Shown: piece after piece, positions 52,761 to 60,563 of the stretch
Numbering within the stretch: position 1 is the first letter of the stretch
How the letters are laid out: each line of letters opens with the position of its first letter
Assembly: GCA_030424715.1 (NCBI GenBank)
Contig: JAUHWH010000010.1
Location: forward strand, 1-64,000
Direction: 5' to 3'
Origin: Bdellovibrionia bacterium
GTDB taxonomy: Bacteria > Bdellovibrionota > Bdellovibrionia > Bdellovibrionales > JAGQZY01
DNA: 64,000 nucleotides
Translations under genes and position numbers: made by a program
Notes under the pieces: generated by a model
Databases searched by the model: none
The model's input: the letters and a program-made list of their open reading frames with translations, nothing else
What the model was told of the DNA's origin: nothing

Positions 52761-53957
52761 ATGGGTACGACCACAAATCGAAGAGGCACTTCTAAAAAAG
52801 CCAAAAAGAAAAAGGTTGTTGCGAAAAAGAAAACTCACAAAAAGAAAAGTCCGGCTAAGTCCGAGGCAAAAAAGGTTCGCAAAGCGGCCTCTAAAAAAGC
52901 CACAACATCTAAAAAAGCAGCCTCAATCAAAGGCTCTTCGACAAGAAGCAAAGTGATTGGTAGCAAACTGAAGTTGGACAAGTCTCTGCTGTTAAAAATG
53001 TACGATCTGATGGTTCAGTCTCGAGTTCTCGAAGAACGCATGATTCAGGTTTATCGTAAGGGAGGCGCTTATTTTTGGATTGGAGCCCCTGGTGAGGAGG
53101 CTTTTGGAGTTCCACTCGGTCTGTTGGGTAAAAAGGGGCAAGGCCCACAATACGACTATTGGCATTTGCACTACCGTGGGACTCCCACCCTGTTGGCATT
53201 GGGGATGGACCCAGCCGATGCCCTGCGCTTAATTATGAACAAGGCGACCGACCCTTCGACGGGAGGGCGTAACTTCTCGAACCACTATTGCTTTCCGCAG
53301 TGGAACGTGGTGCCCGTGTCGTCTCCTATTGAAGTTCAGTATTCTATGGCCATCGGCACTGGGATATCGCAACGTCGTCATCAATCCAAAGGGGTGTCTA
53401 TCATCACCGGTGGCGATGCCGGAAGTGCTGAAGGCGACTTTGCGAGTGCCTTGGTTTGGGCCAGCCGTCCAGGCTTTGAACTCCCCATGTATATTACCGT
53501 GCAAAACAATCGCTGGGGAATTTCCACAAGCTACGGCACCCAACATGGAGAAAAACATGTGTCCGATCGAGGCAAGGCCTTTGGGATTCGTACAAGGGTG
53601 CATAATGGAAACGACCCCATAGAAGCTTACCTCGCCATGCAAGATGATCTTGCGTATATTCGAAAAACTGGCAAACCGGTGGTGGCTGAATTTGAAGTCT
53701 CTCGTCTTTATGGCCACTCCTCCGCCTCGGGAGCCAATCGAATCGAGGGTGAAGAATGCTGTGTCGAGATGTTCACAAAAAAGTTAGTCGACAATGGAGC
53801 TTTGACGACCCAAAAGGCAAAAAAGATTTGGGACGAACATTTCAATACAATTAAGAAGCTCGCTGACAAGGTGTCTACTGAAGCCAACCCTAGTGCTGAT
53901 AGTATTTGGGACCACACTTATGTGAATAGTGAAAATGCAGACTGGAGGAATTTCTAA
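52761..53957 (+). CDS. pdhA: 2-oxoacid (pyruvate-type) dehydrogenase E1 alpha with basic N-terminal tail
   Basis: The 398-residue thiamine-diphosphate subunit decarboxylates a 2-oxoacid. The first 65 residues are Lys/Ala/Ser-rich, like a histone H1 tail. The conserved domain starts near LLLKMYDLMVQSRVLEERM. IITGGDAGSAEGDFASAL is the TPP motif and NNRWGIST its Asn end. GDA replaces the usual GDG. FSNHYCFPQWNVVPVSSPI is a further active-site loop. Stop and next start overlap (TAATG). No E2, E3 or lpd gene is in the window, so the rest of the complex is elsewhere. Pyruvate versus branched-chain 2-oxoacid is not decided. Confidence 0.9.
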   Translation: MGTTTNRRGTSKKAKKKKVVAKKKTHKKKSPAKSEAKKVRKAASKKATTSKKAASIKGSSTRSKVIGSKLKLDKSLLLKMYDLMVQSRVLEERMIQVYRKGGAYFWIGAPGEEAFGVPLGLLGKKGQGPQYDYWHLHYRGTPTLLALGMDPADALRLIMNKATDPSTGGRNFSNHYCFPQWNVVPVSSPIEVQYSMAIGTGISQRRHQSKGVSIITGGDAGSAEGDFASALVWASRPGFELPMYITVQNNRWGISTSYGTQHGEKHVSDRGKAFGIRTRVHNGNDPIEAYLAMQDDLAYIRKTGKPVVAEFEVSRLYGHSSASGANRIEGEECCVEMFTKKLVDNGALTTQKAKKIWDEHFNTIKKLADKVSTEANPSADSIWDHTYVNSENADWRNF

Positions 53958-55015
53958 TGGCAAATATGGCGCAATCCATTCGAATGGCTCTTCATTTCGC
54001 AGAAAAAAACTTAAAATTGACAGACGTCTTTGGGCAAGATGCTGGCCCACCCATGGGCGGTGTTTTTACCGCCACTCAAGGTGTGGAGTGTGCGTGGAAC
54101 ACTCCTCTTGATGAGCGCGGCATTGTGGGAGCGGCCATGGGTATTGCTCTTGCCGGAGACCGTTGTGTGGCCGAAATTCAATTTTGCGATTATATCTTTA
54201 ACACGATCGACCTGTTAAAAATTGCGGGGAACACCTTGTGGGTGTCCAATGGTAATTACCCGATGCCGCTGACCTTGATGACGCCTGTGGGTGCCGGGAT
54301 CCGTGGCTCGATCTACCATTCTCACAGTTTTGATGCGTGGGCCACTCGCTTGCCCGGTTGGAAGATTGTTATGCCATCGACTCCGCTCGATGCATACGGC
54401 CTACTGCTGGCGGCGATTAAAGATCCCAACCCTGTTATGTTTTTAAAACCGAAGGCTTTACTAAGGGTGCGAGGTGAAGAGTTGATCCCTGGTGAGCCAG
54501 AGAGCGAAAAAGAGCTGAAAGCCATGATCGATGCTCCCTTAGGGGATCGCTCTCAGTGGCAGCCGAAATGGCCTAAAGTTGAAGACGTCTCCATCGAGAT
54601 TGGTAAAGCTAAGATCACCCGCCAAGGTAAAGACCTGACGTTGGTGACTTATGGTCGCAACGTCTTGATGGCTAACTCAGTGGCCGACCAACTGAAAAAA
54701 GACAAAGGTCACGAGATAGAAGTCATTGATTTGAGATCACTGTACCCCTACGATTGGCAATGCGTGAAAACTTCGATCCAAAAAACCAAGCGGGTCTTGT
54801 TTTTAAACGAAGACACGGAGGTGACAAACTTCGGAGAGCACCTGGCCTATCGAGCCACACAAGAACTATTTTACGATTTACTAGCAAAACCCAAAGTCTT
54901 AGCTGCGAAGAATACACCCGGAATTGGTCTTTACGCTGAGCTTGAAGAAAACACAGTTCCACAAACTAAAGATATTATGGAGGCAGCCCTTGACGTACTT
55001 AATGAAATCCCGTGA
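53957..55015 (+). CDS. pdhB: 2-oxoacid dehydrogenase E1 beta
   Basis: The 352-residue beta subunit pairs with the product of the preceding gene. GGVFTATQGVECAWNTPLDERGI and IGIALAGDRCVAEIQFCDYIF form the TPP-binding face. MTPVGAGIRGSIYHSHSFDAW carries the active-site His, and KRVLFLNEDTE and the C-terminal transketolase domain follow. The HSHSFDAWATRLPGWKIVMP region resembles branched-chain 2-oxoacid enzymes, so BkdA2/BkdB is an alternative. ATG overlaps the alpha stop. The following methyltransferase starts 10 bases after the stop. Confidence 0.9.
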   Translation: MANMAQSIRMALHFAEKNLKLTDVFGQDAGPPMGGVFTATQGVECAWNTPLDERGIVGAAMGIALAGDRCVAEIQFCDYIFNTIDLLKIAGNTLWVSNGNYPMPLTLMTPVGAGIRGSIYHSHSFDAWATRLPGWKIVMPSTPLDAYGLLLAAIKDPNPVMFLKPKALLRVRGEELIPGEPESEKELKAMIDAPLGDRSQWQPKWPKVEDVSIEIGKAKITRQGKDLTLVTYGRNVLMANSVADQLKKDKGHEIEVIDLRSLYPYDWQCVKTSIQKTKRVLFLNEDTEVTNFGEHLAYRATQELFYDLLAKPKVLAAKNTPGIGLYAELEENTVPQTKDIMEAALDVLNEIP

Positions 55016-55025
55016 GGCCAATGCA

Positions 55026-55829
55026 ATGAGTAAGAAAGACAAAAAGAAAAAAGATTTTGATAAATACTGGTACTACAATAAGTCCGTGCAGTCGGCCGAT
55101 GTGGACGTGCAGTTTTTCTTGAGCTCATACAAAGAACTGAAAGAAAAACAGCCCAAAACTTTTCGAGAAGACTTCTGTGGAACATTCAAACTCAGTTGTG
55201 AGTGGGTTAAGCTAGACGATCAATTCGAATCATTTGGTGTCGATCTCGATCCAGAGCCTATCGAGTACGGTAAGGCTCACTATCTTCCGAAGCTTACTGA
55301 AGAGCAGCAAGGGCGTATTCATATCCAAGAGGGCAATGTGCTGGATGATGGCTTGCCGAGCACCGACATCATCGCGGCCTGTAACTTCAGCTACTTTATC
55401 TTCAAAGAGCGAGACACCCTGAAGCAGTACTTCAAAAAAAATCTATCGGCCCTCAATGACGACGGGATTTTGATTCTCGACATCTTTGGTGGTTCTGAAT
55501 GTTACGAACCTAACGAAGAAGAGACCGAGCACGATGGGTTTTCCTACTTCTGGGACCAAGACTCTTATGATCCCGTGACGAACGAAGCCATGTTTTATAT
55601 CCATTTCAAACCCAAGGGGCAGAAAAAGGTAAAGAAGGCTTTTACCTACGACTGGCGTTTGTACTCCATCCCTGAGATTCGTGAGATCCTACTAGAAGCG
55701 GGCTTTAAAAATGTCCATGTGTACTGGGAAGGCACCGATGAAGATGGCGAGGGTGACGGCGAGTTCGAGCGAGTGACCAAAGGCGAAGACTGCGAAAGCT
55801 GGGTGGCTTATATCGTAGCGGAGAAGTGA
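55026..55829 (+). CDS. class I SAM-dependent methyltransferase
   Basis: This methyltransferase of about 267 residues shows FGVDLDPEPIEYGKAHY (SAM adenosine strand), IAACNFSYFIFKERDTLK and ILILDIFGGSECYEPN motifs. The SAM glycine loop is REDFCGTFKLS rather than the usual GxGxG. It is preceded by a Lys-rich N-terminus (SKKDKKKKDFDKYWYY). The substrate is unknown. ATG 55026 avoids overlap with E1 beta; an earlier start at 54924 would run inside that gene. Position after pdhB suggests cotranscription. Confidence 0.82.
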   Translation: MSKKDKKKKDFDKYWYYNKSVQSADVDVQFFLSSYKELKEKQPKTFREDFCGTFKLSCEWVKLDDQFESFGVDLDPEPIEYGKAHYLPKLTEEQQGRIHIQEGNVLDDGLPSTDIIAACNFSYFIFKERDTLKQYFKKNLSALNDDGILILDIFGGSECYEPNEEETEHDGFSYFWDQDSYDPVTNEAMFYIHFKPKGQKKVKKAFTYDWRLYSIPEIREILLEAGFKNVHVYWEGTDEDGEGDGEFERVTKGEDCESWVAYIVAEK

Positions 55830-55993
55830 TCCCCAATCCTTCGATTTTTAGGCTGGACGTTAGATGATGCTTAAGGTCCAGCTGCTTAAGTTGCTGTATT
55901 TTTTAATTGTTTTTCAAACCACTGCAGCCGGCCTTTGGCCTAGTTTCTTCTAAATGTCTTAATATAAAACAGGATTGTGCCGATTTGATACAT

Positions 55994-56923
55994 ATGAGTA
56001 GGTGCGTCCTTTTTTTGGCCATTTTGTGTCTTCTAACTTCTTGTGGGAAAGAGCAGGGAGACGTTTTGTCTTTTGCTTCAGAAAGTGGTTCCAGCACGAA
56101 CACACCTTACTTGGTCTTGAACGGTCAAGATGGCAATCATCGCGGCTTTGCGTTTTATACCCTTGATGGTGAGTTTGTGGCCGGTGGTAATTTTCGCGCA
56201 GAAGGGGCGACCCCGAGAGGGATTGTGCCTTATTCGCCGACCTCGGTCTTAATGAGTCTCGATACCACCGACTCTATTTATGAAGTGGGTTTGGATGGGA
56301 CAAAAACTTTGTTTCACGGGTCGGCTCAGTTTAGTGGTGGGATATATGATTTGGTGGTGGGAGACTCAGGGCGAGTCTACGCGATTGAAAACAATCGCAT
56401 TGAGGTTTTTGATAGCCGAGGAGTTCGACTTGGCAGTTCCACTATTGATACGACAGTTGGGAGCTGTGTTTTAAATGCTCCGCGAGGTATGACCTTAAAT
56501 GCGAGCGGGCAATTGGTTGTGGTCAATCAAGGTGGATCTGATGCGGTTCTAACCTATGATATCTCTGGTTTGAGTGCAACTTGTGTTAGCAGCGTTGCAT
56601 TTGGAGATAATCCCTACGGTGTTCTACTGCACTCCAATGGATCACTTTATATTACAACCCAAGGAGACGATCAGGTTTATCGAGCAGACCCAGATGGCTC
56701 AAATAGGGTAGCCATCTGGAGCACAGATACTGCGACTATTAATAATCCTACAGGCATTGTTGAGCTGGCTAACGGTGATTTACTTATTGCGTCTTCGGCA
56801 ACCGATACAGTCGAGAGAATTACGGTCGACGGGGTTCGTGTTGGGACAGAGCCTTTCATACGAGACACTCAAACTTTGAATATTGGTGATCTAGCCATCA
56901 TTGGAGATGTTCCCATTGAATAA
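55994..56923 (+). CDS. lipoprotein with beta-propeller (NHL-like) repeats
   Basis: A lipoprotein of about 309 residues (signal MSRCVLFLAILCLLTSC, lipobox LTSC). The rest is a run of propeller-like repeats (GQLVVVNQGGSDAVLTYDI, GSLYITTQGDDQVYRADPDG, GDLLIASSATDTVERITVDG), as in NHL/SMP-30 proteins. It is shorter than the 1001-residue NHL lipoprotein at 49196 and lacks Ig domains. ATG 55994 follows a weak site. Its stop overlaps the TTG start of the next barrel gene, so they form a pair. Confidence 0.85.
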   Translation: MSRCVLFLAILCLLTSCGKEQGDVLSFASESGSSTNTPYLVLNGQDGNHRGFAFYTLDGEFVAGGNFRAEGATPRGIVPYSPTSVLMSLDTTDSIYEVGLDGTKTLFHGSAQFSGGIYDLVVGDSGRVYAIENNRIEVFDSRGVRLGSSTIDTTVGSCVLNAPRGMTLNASGQLVVVNQGGSDAVLTYDISGLSATCVSSVAFGDNPYGVLLHSNGSLYITTQGDDQVYRADPDGSNRVAIWSTDTATINNPTGIVELANGDLLIASSATDTVERITVDGVRVGTEPFIRDTQTLNIGDLAIIGDVPIE

Positions 56924-57578
56924 ATTGAGCTATCGGCTTCTACCTTCTATTTTCTTCTTGTGCGGCGTTGTCGTTGGAAGTCCATTTGCTGAAGCCACTT
57001 CGCAGAATGGTTTGGGTTTTGAGTTGGGAGTCGGCTACTCTCAACTTTCAATTTCCGATTCATTACAAAATGCCAAGTACACAGGGGTGAGCGCTCAGGG
57101 GAATCTTCTTTTTCCTCTACTCGCATCAGGGGCTTTTTCGATGGATCTAGATTTATCTTATCGTTACAACGCTGCCGAAAACAATGCAAGTAACGAAACA
57201 CTGAGTGAATGGGCCCACTTTAATAGCTTTGGGTCTGGTGTTCGATTGAACTATTCATTTCTATTTGTTGGTTTTGACTATCTTTTTGCCAAGGGCAAGC
57301 ATCTAAGAGCGGGTAGTAGCAACCAAATTTTTGAGTACGATTTTAACCCGATTCAATGGCACGCCGGTCTTGCATTACCACTAAGTCCGGTCACTTCCAT
57401 TGTGATTGGTTATTCCCAGATGCTCAGCACCGAATTTTCGGTTCAAAACTCAAGTTTCTCAGTGAATGAACAAGTCTACTGGTTGCGTCTTCAAATTGAC
57501 TTTGGAGTGAGCTTTTTTAACCTATTGAATCCGGGAGAGTCATTTAAAACCACTCGGGATAGTTTCTTCGTTCGCTAA
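56916..57578 (+). CDS. outer-membrane beta-barrel protein
   Basis: A protein of about 220 residues with signal peptide NKLSYRLLPSIFFLCGVVVG. Strand pairs (LGFELGVGYSQLSISD, MDLDLSYRYNAAEN, SGVRLNYSFLFVGFDYLFA) and near the end VYWLRLQIDFGVSFFNLL predict about eight strands. It ends in Arg rather than Phe. TTG 56916 is chosen because GGAG lies 9 bases upstream and the signal peptide then begins properly; it overlaps the lipoprotein stop by 8 bases, like rpe. The pair lipoprotein plus barrel may act together. Confidence 0.78.
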   Translation: MNKLSYRLLPSIFFLCGVVVGSPFAEATSQNGLGFELGVGYSQLSISDSLQNAKYTGVSAQGNLLFPLLASGAFSMDLDLSYRYNAAENNASNETLSEWAHFNSFGSGVRLNYSFLFVGFDYLFAKGKHLRAGSSNQIFEYDFNPIQWHAGLALPLSPVTSIVIGYSQMLSTEFSVQNSSFSVNEQVYWLRLQIDFGVSFFNLLNPGESFKTTRDSFFVR

Positions 57579-58099
57579 GGTTGGCTAGTCTTGAGTTGAT
57601 CCATGGTGAAGAGAGCCTTTAGGCTCAAGTCCATTCCCTGAAGTTTGCTATGGTCTCCTAGACTCCGATCAATGACGGCGACCACGTCTTTGATGATGGC
57701 CCCTTTTTCGCGAAGCATGCCGGTGCTAATAACAACCTGACCACCAGTGGTGATGACATCTTCGACGATGCAAATGGTTTTCCCCTCAATGCTTGGACCC
57801 TCGGCAAACTGACAGGTGCCGTACTCTTTGGCTTCTTTGCGAATAAAAACCATCTCTTTGCCGGTTTTCAATGCAATAGCGGTGGCGATAGGGATCCCCC
57901 CCATCTCCATCGCACCCAGCAGGTCAAAATTTTCGGGTAGAAGAGGAATGATACCGTCAGCAATTCGATTCAAAATTTCTGGTCGGGCTTCAAACTGATA
58001 CTTGTCAAAGTACTCCGAGGATGTCTGCCCCGATCGCAACAAAAAAGACCCAGTTAAATGAGCCACATCAAAAACATCCTTAGCCAACTTACTATCCAT
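57575..58099 (-). CDS. pyrE: orotate phosphoribosyltransferase
   Basis: This enzyme of about 174 residues makes OMP from orotate and PRPP. ICIVEDVITTGGQVVIST is the PRPP-binding motif, FLLRSGQTSSEYFDKYQFEARPE the orotate side, and MEMGGIPIATAIALKTGK a conserved loop. ATG 58099 has GGGAG 5 bases upstream; a TTG at 58111 is unlikely. The 3' end overlaps the convergent barrel gene by 4 bases. No other pyr gene is present. Confidence 0.95.
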   Translation of the reverse strand: MDSKLAKDVFDVAHLTGSFLLRSGQTSSEYFDKYQFEARPEILNRIADGIIPLLPENFDLLGAMEMGGIPIATAIALKTGKEMVFIRKEAKEYGTCQFAEGPSIEGKTICIVEDVITTGGQVVISTGMLREKGAIIKDVVAVIDRSLGDHSKLQGMDLSLKALFTMDQLKTSQP

Positions 58100-58494
58100 C
58101 TGAACTCCCAAAAAATATAAAGTTTAAAACCAGCGAGCATCGAAACCATCGGTCTCAGAGAGCCAGCCAAATCAAGTTAAAAATAGCGACTCTTTGTACG
58201 GGCCCCGTAAAATCAAAGGAATGATAGTCAAAAACTTTCAAAAAGCCAACCACTGCCCGTGGGTTGCTGGCTAAAAAACAAGGACGCGTCTCCATTCTCT
58301 TCTCAAAGACGGTAGGATAGTGGGGAAAGACAGACCCAAAAACGAAAGATCGGAAGATAGCCCAGAAAGACAGACTCAAACGCGAGTTCCCCAGCCAGAA
58401 ATGCAAAGCATTTCGCCGGCGAGGGCCTGTCTGAGCGTTTGAGTCTGTCTTTCCGGGCTATCGTACGGTGTTCGAAGACACGAGCCCGGTTCCA
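58100..58494. other. 395-base intergenic region holding an inverted repeat
   Basis: The region upstream of pyrE and downstream of cutA shows no gene. It contains the inverted repeat at 58356-58462 and an extra direct copy of GAAAGACAGAC at 58324-58334, 41 bases before the left arm's copy. The rest is AT-rich leader sequence with a Cys-Trp-rich short open frame that I do not believe. Confidence 0.5.
58356..58462. repeat. inverted repeat with inner hairpin
   Basis: Arms 58356-58383 and 58435-58462 are complementary over 27 of 28 bases (one A/G difference). The 51-base loop holds a perfect hairpin GAAATGC-AAA-GCATTTC (58398-58414). Its design, long outer arms around an inner hairpin, resembles the larger element at 23560. 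It lies 33 bases after the cutA stop and could serve as its terminator, though no T run is present. Confidence 0.85.
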
Positions 58495-58824
58495 CTAAGA
58501 GCGGGCTGCCGTCTGCTGATTGGCCCAGTCTAAAAAAGCCTGGGAGGTTTTCGAGGGAGTGATTTGTAGGATACAGGGGCAATCATACGGGTGTCTCTCG
58601 GTCAGCAACGCTTCAACCTTGTGAGCTGCCGCCGCGGTGGTTTTAAGGATCATGATATGCTCTGAGTCTTCTTGCAGTTCGCCATCCCATTTGTAGAGGG
58701 CGAGGTGGGGAGGCATAAGGTTGGCACAGGCAATAAGGTTTTCTTGTAAAAGTCCCTTTGCGAGTTTGAGGCCGGACTCTTTGCTTGGCACCGGCACATA
58801 AAAAAGAACCAACTCCGCACTCAT
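58495..58824 (-). CDS. cutA: divalent-cation tolerance protein CutA
   Basis: A small trimeric signal-like protein of about 109 residues. It shows VLFYVPVPSKESGLKLAKGL, then LIACANLMPPHLALYKWDGE, QEDSEHIMILKTT and HPYDCPCILQI, all diagnostic of CutA. The role of the family is debated. ATG 58824 overlaps the stop of the CNNM/CBS gene (TAAAATG), with AAGGG upstream, so they are an operon, and a link to metal transport is plausible. A start at 58848 is less likely. Confidence 0.94.
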   Translation of the reverse strand: MSAELVLFYVPVPSKESGLKLAKGLLQENLIACANLMPPHLALYKWDGELQEDSEHIMILKTTAAAAHKVEALLTERHPYDCPCILQITPSKTSQAFLDWANQQTAARS

Positions 58825-58825
58825 T

Positions 58826-59875
58826 TTAGCCCTTGTTGTCAGCGACATTGCGTTTTTGTTTGCGCTTTTTCCATTGTTCTAGAGCGTGTAAACGGAGGTC
58901 GGCCACGGAGTCAAACTCGTCGATGATTTCTACGCCCAACAAAGTTTCAATGGCATCTTCAAGAGTCACAATCCCCATGGTGGAACCGTAATCATCCACG
59001 ACCAAGAAAATATGATCATTGCGATGGATCAGTTGATCGAGGCAGGCGGACACAGAAATGTCCTCGGGGACGCTGTGCAGACTGGTTTTAAGCTCTTTAA
59101 GTCTTTTCGTGTCGAGATCACTGCTCGAAGCTTCTAAAATTTGATAGCGATGGACGACACCTTCAATACGGTCCATATTGTCGTTGTAAACGGGGATGCG
59201 GGAGTATCGGATCGGTTTGTATTCTTTGATCACCTCTTCAATGGTCTGTTCTTGATCGAGAGCAAACAGCACTGAACGAGGAGTCATGATGTCGTAAACA
59301 AAAATGTTATCGAGCATCAGTAAATTTTTAATAATATTGGATTCTTTTTTCTTGAGGGCGCCATGACCGACTCCCATCTCCGCGGTGGCTATCATTTCTT
59401 CTCGGGTGAAGATGTTTTGGTCTTTGCCGCCCACCAGTTCTGAAACCTTCTCCATCAGAAAGACCAAGGGGTAGAGAATCACGATCATCAGTCGAATGGT
59501 GTAGGCGGTGAAGGGGGCAAAGCGTTTCCAGTTGGTTGCGCCGAGGGTTTTCGGAATAATTTCAGAAAAAACCAGAACCACAAAGGTCAAAATAGCCGAG
59601 GCAATAGCGACGAAGTCGTCGCCGTAGATCTTATTAACTTCGGACCCGACTCCGGCGGCGCCGACGGTGTGGGCAATGGTATTAAGAGTGAGGATCGCTG
59701 CTAGCGGGCGATCGATGGTATCTTTGAGCCCAGAGAGAATTACGGCGTACTTCTTACCCTCCTTGATTTCCGTACCCAAGAAGCTTGGGCTCACACTCAA
59801 AATAACGGCCTCGAGCAAAGAGCACATAAACGATACAAAAATAGCGAGAAAGAGGTAGGTAAAAAGAAGAGTCAT
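58826..59875 (-). CDS. HlyC/CorC (CNNM) family protein with CBS domains
   Basis: A 349-residue membrane protein: DUF21/CNNM transmembrane domain (about 1-170, with LYPLVFLMEKVSELVGG) and a CBS pair (about 200-325, with YDIMTPRSVLFALD, IRYSRIPVYNDN and DYGSTMGIVTLEDAIETLLG). The C-terminal CorC/HlyC domain is missing; the chain ends in a Lys/Arg-rich tail. Members handle Mg2+ or Co2+ efflux. It is coupled to cutA by a stop/start overlap. Confidence 0.93.
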   Translation of the reverse strand: MTLLFTYLFLAIFVSFMCSLLEAVILSVSPSFLGTEIKEGKKYAVILSGLKDTIDRPLAAILTLNTIAHTVGAAGVGSEVNKIYGDDFVAIASAILTFVVLVFSEIIPKTLGATNWKRFAPFTAYTIRLMIVILYPLVFLMEKVSELVGGKDQNIFTREEMIATAEMGVGHGALKKKESNIIKNLLMLDNIFVYDIMTPRSVLFALDQEQTIEEVIKEYKPIRYSRIPVYNDNMDRIEGVVHRYQILEASSSDLDTKRLKELKTSLHSVPEDISVSACLDQLIHRNDHIFLVVDDYGSTMGIVTLEDAIETLLGVEIIDEFDSVADLRLHALEQWKKRKQKRNVADNKG

Positions 59876-60026
59876 CGTTGCATCAATGGGGGGTGAGGAT
59901 GTTGGAGGCTTCTAAAGGCAAAAAGAGTGTCTTTTGTCATAAGAGAACTGAGAATAACAAAAGCTTCACGAGGAGAGCCACAGAAAAGCCTTTTGACGCA
60001 AAATATTAAGTGCCCGTTAGTATTCA

Positions 60027-60563
60027 CTATAGCTGGTTTTCGGAGTCTTTAAAAACTCGTGAGCCCACCGACTTACGTTGCCCTTGATACTTACCACGAT
60101 AAGGTTTCAAAGCGGGAGCATCCATGGTGCCAAAAACCAATTGGCAAATCCGCCGTCCGGCTTCGAGCTCGATAGGGAAGGAGTTCGCGTTGTAGAGCTC
60201 AAGGGTGATTTTGCCCTCGAAGCCTGGGTCCACCCATCCGGCATTTTGTATAAAAAGTCCCATACGGCCGATGGAGCTACGTCCTTCAACAAAAGAGACC
60301 ATGTTATCCGGAAGTTTGATGTATTCCATAGTGGTCGCTAACAGAAAAGTGTGGGGAGGGATGGTGATCTTGTCAGCCACAACCTCTTTGTATTGGATTT
60401 CTTCGGACATGGAAAGAACAGAGGTCTGTTCTTCCACAACCAAAAAGTGATCGCCGAGGCGACAATCCACCGAAGCGGGTTGAATGGACTCGGGGGTTAT
60501 GGGCTCAATAACCAAATCCCCATTATCAATTAAACTTTTCAACCCACCATCGGAAAGAATCAT
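60027..60563 (-). CDS. dcd: dCTP deaminase
   Basis: The 178-residue enzyme deaminates dCTP to dUTP (or directly to dUMP in bifunctional members). SFVEGRSSIGRMGLFIQNAGWVD carries the conserved Arg and the nucleotide loop, and GFEGKITLELYN the catalytic Glu. The C-terminal YQGQRKSVGSRV binds nucleotide. ATG shares a base with the fusA stop (TAATG), so the genes are translationally coupled. Monofunctional versus bifunctional cannot be judged here. Confidence 0.95.
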   Translation of the reverse strand: MILSDGGLKSLIDNGDLVIEPITPESIQPASVDCRLGDHFLVVEEQTSVLSMSEEIQYKEVVADKITIPPHTFLLATTMEYIKLPDNMVSFVEGRSSIGRMGLFIQNAGWVDPGFEGKITLELYNANSFPIELEAGRRICQLVFGTMDAPALKPYRGKYQGQRKSVGSRVFKDSENQL

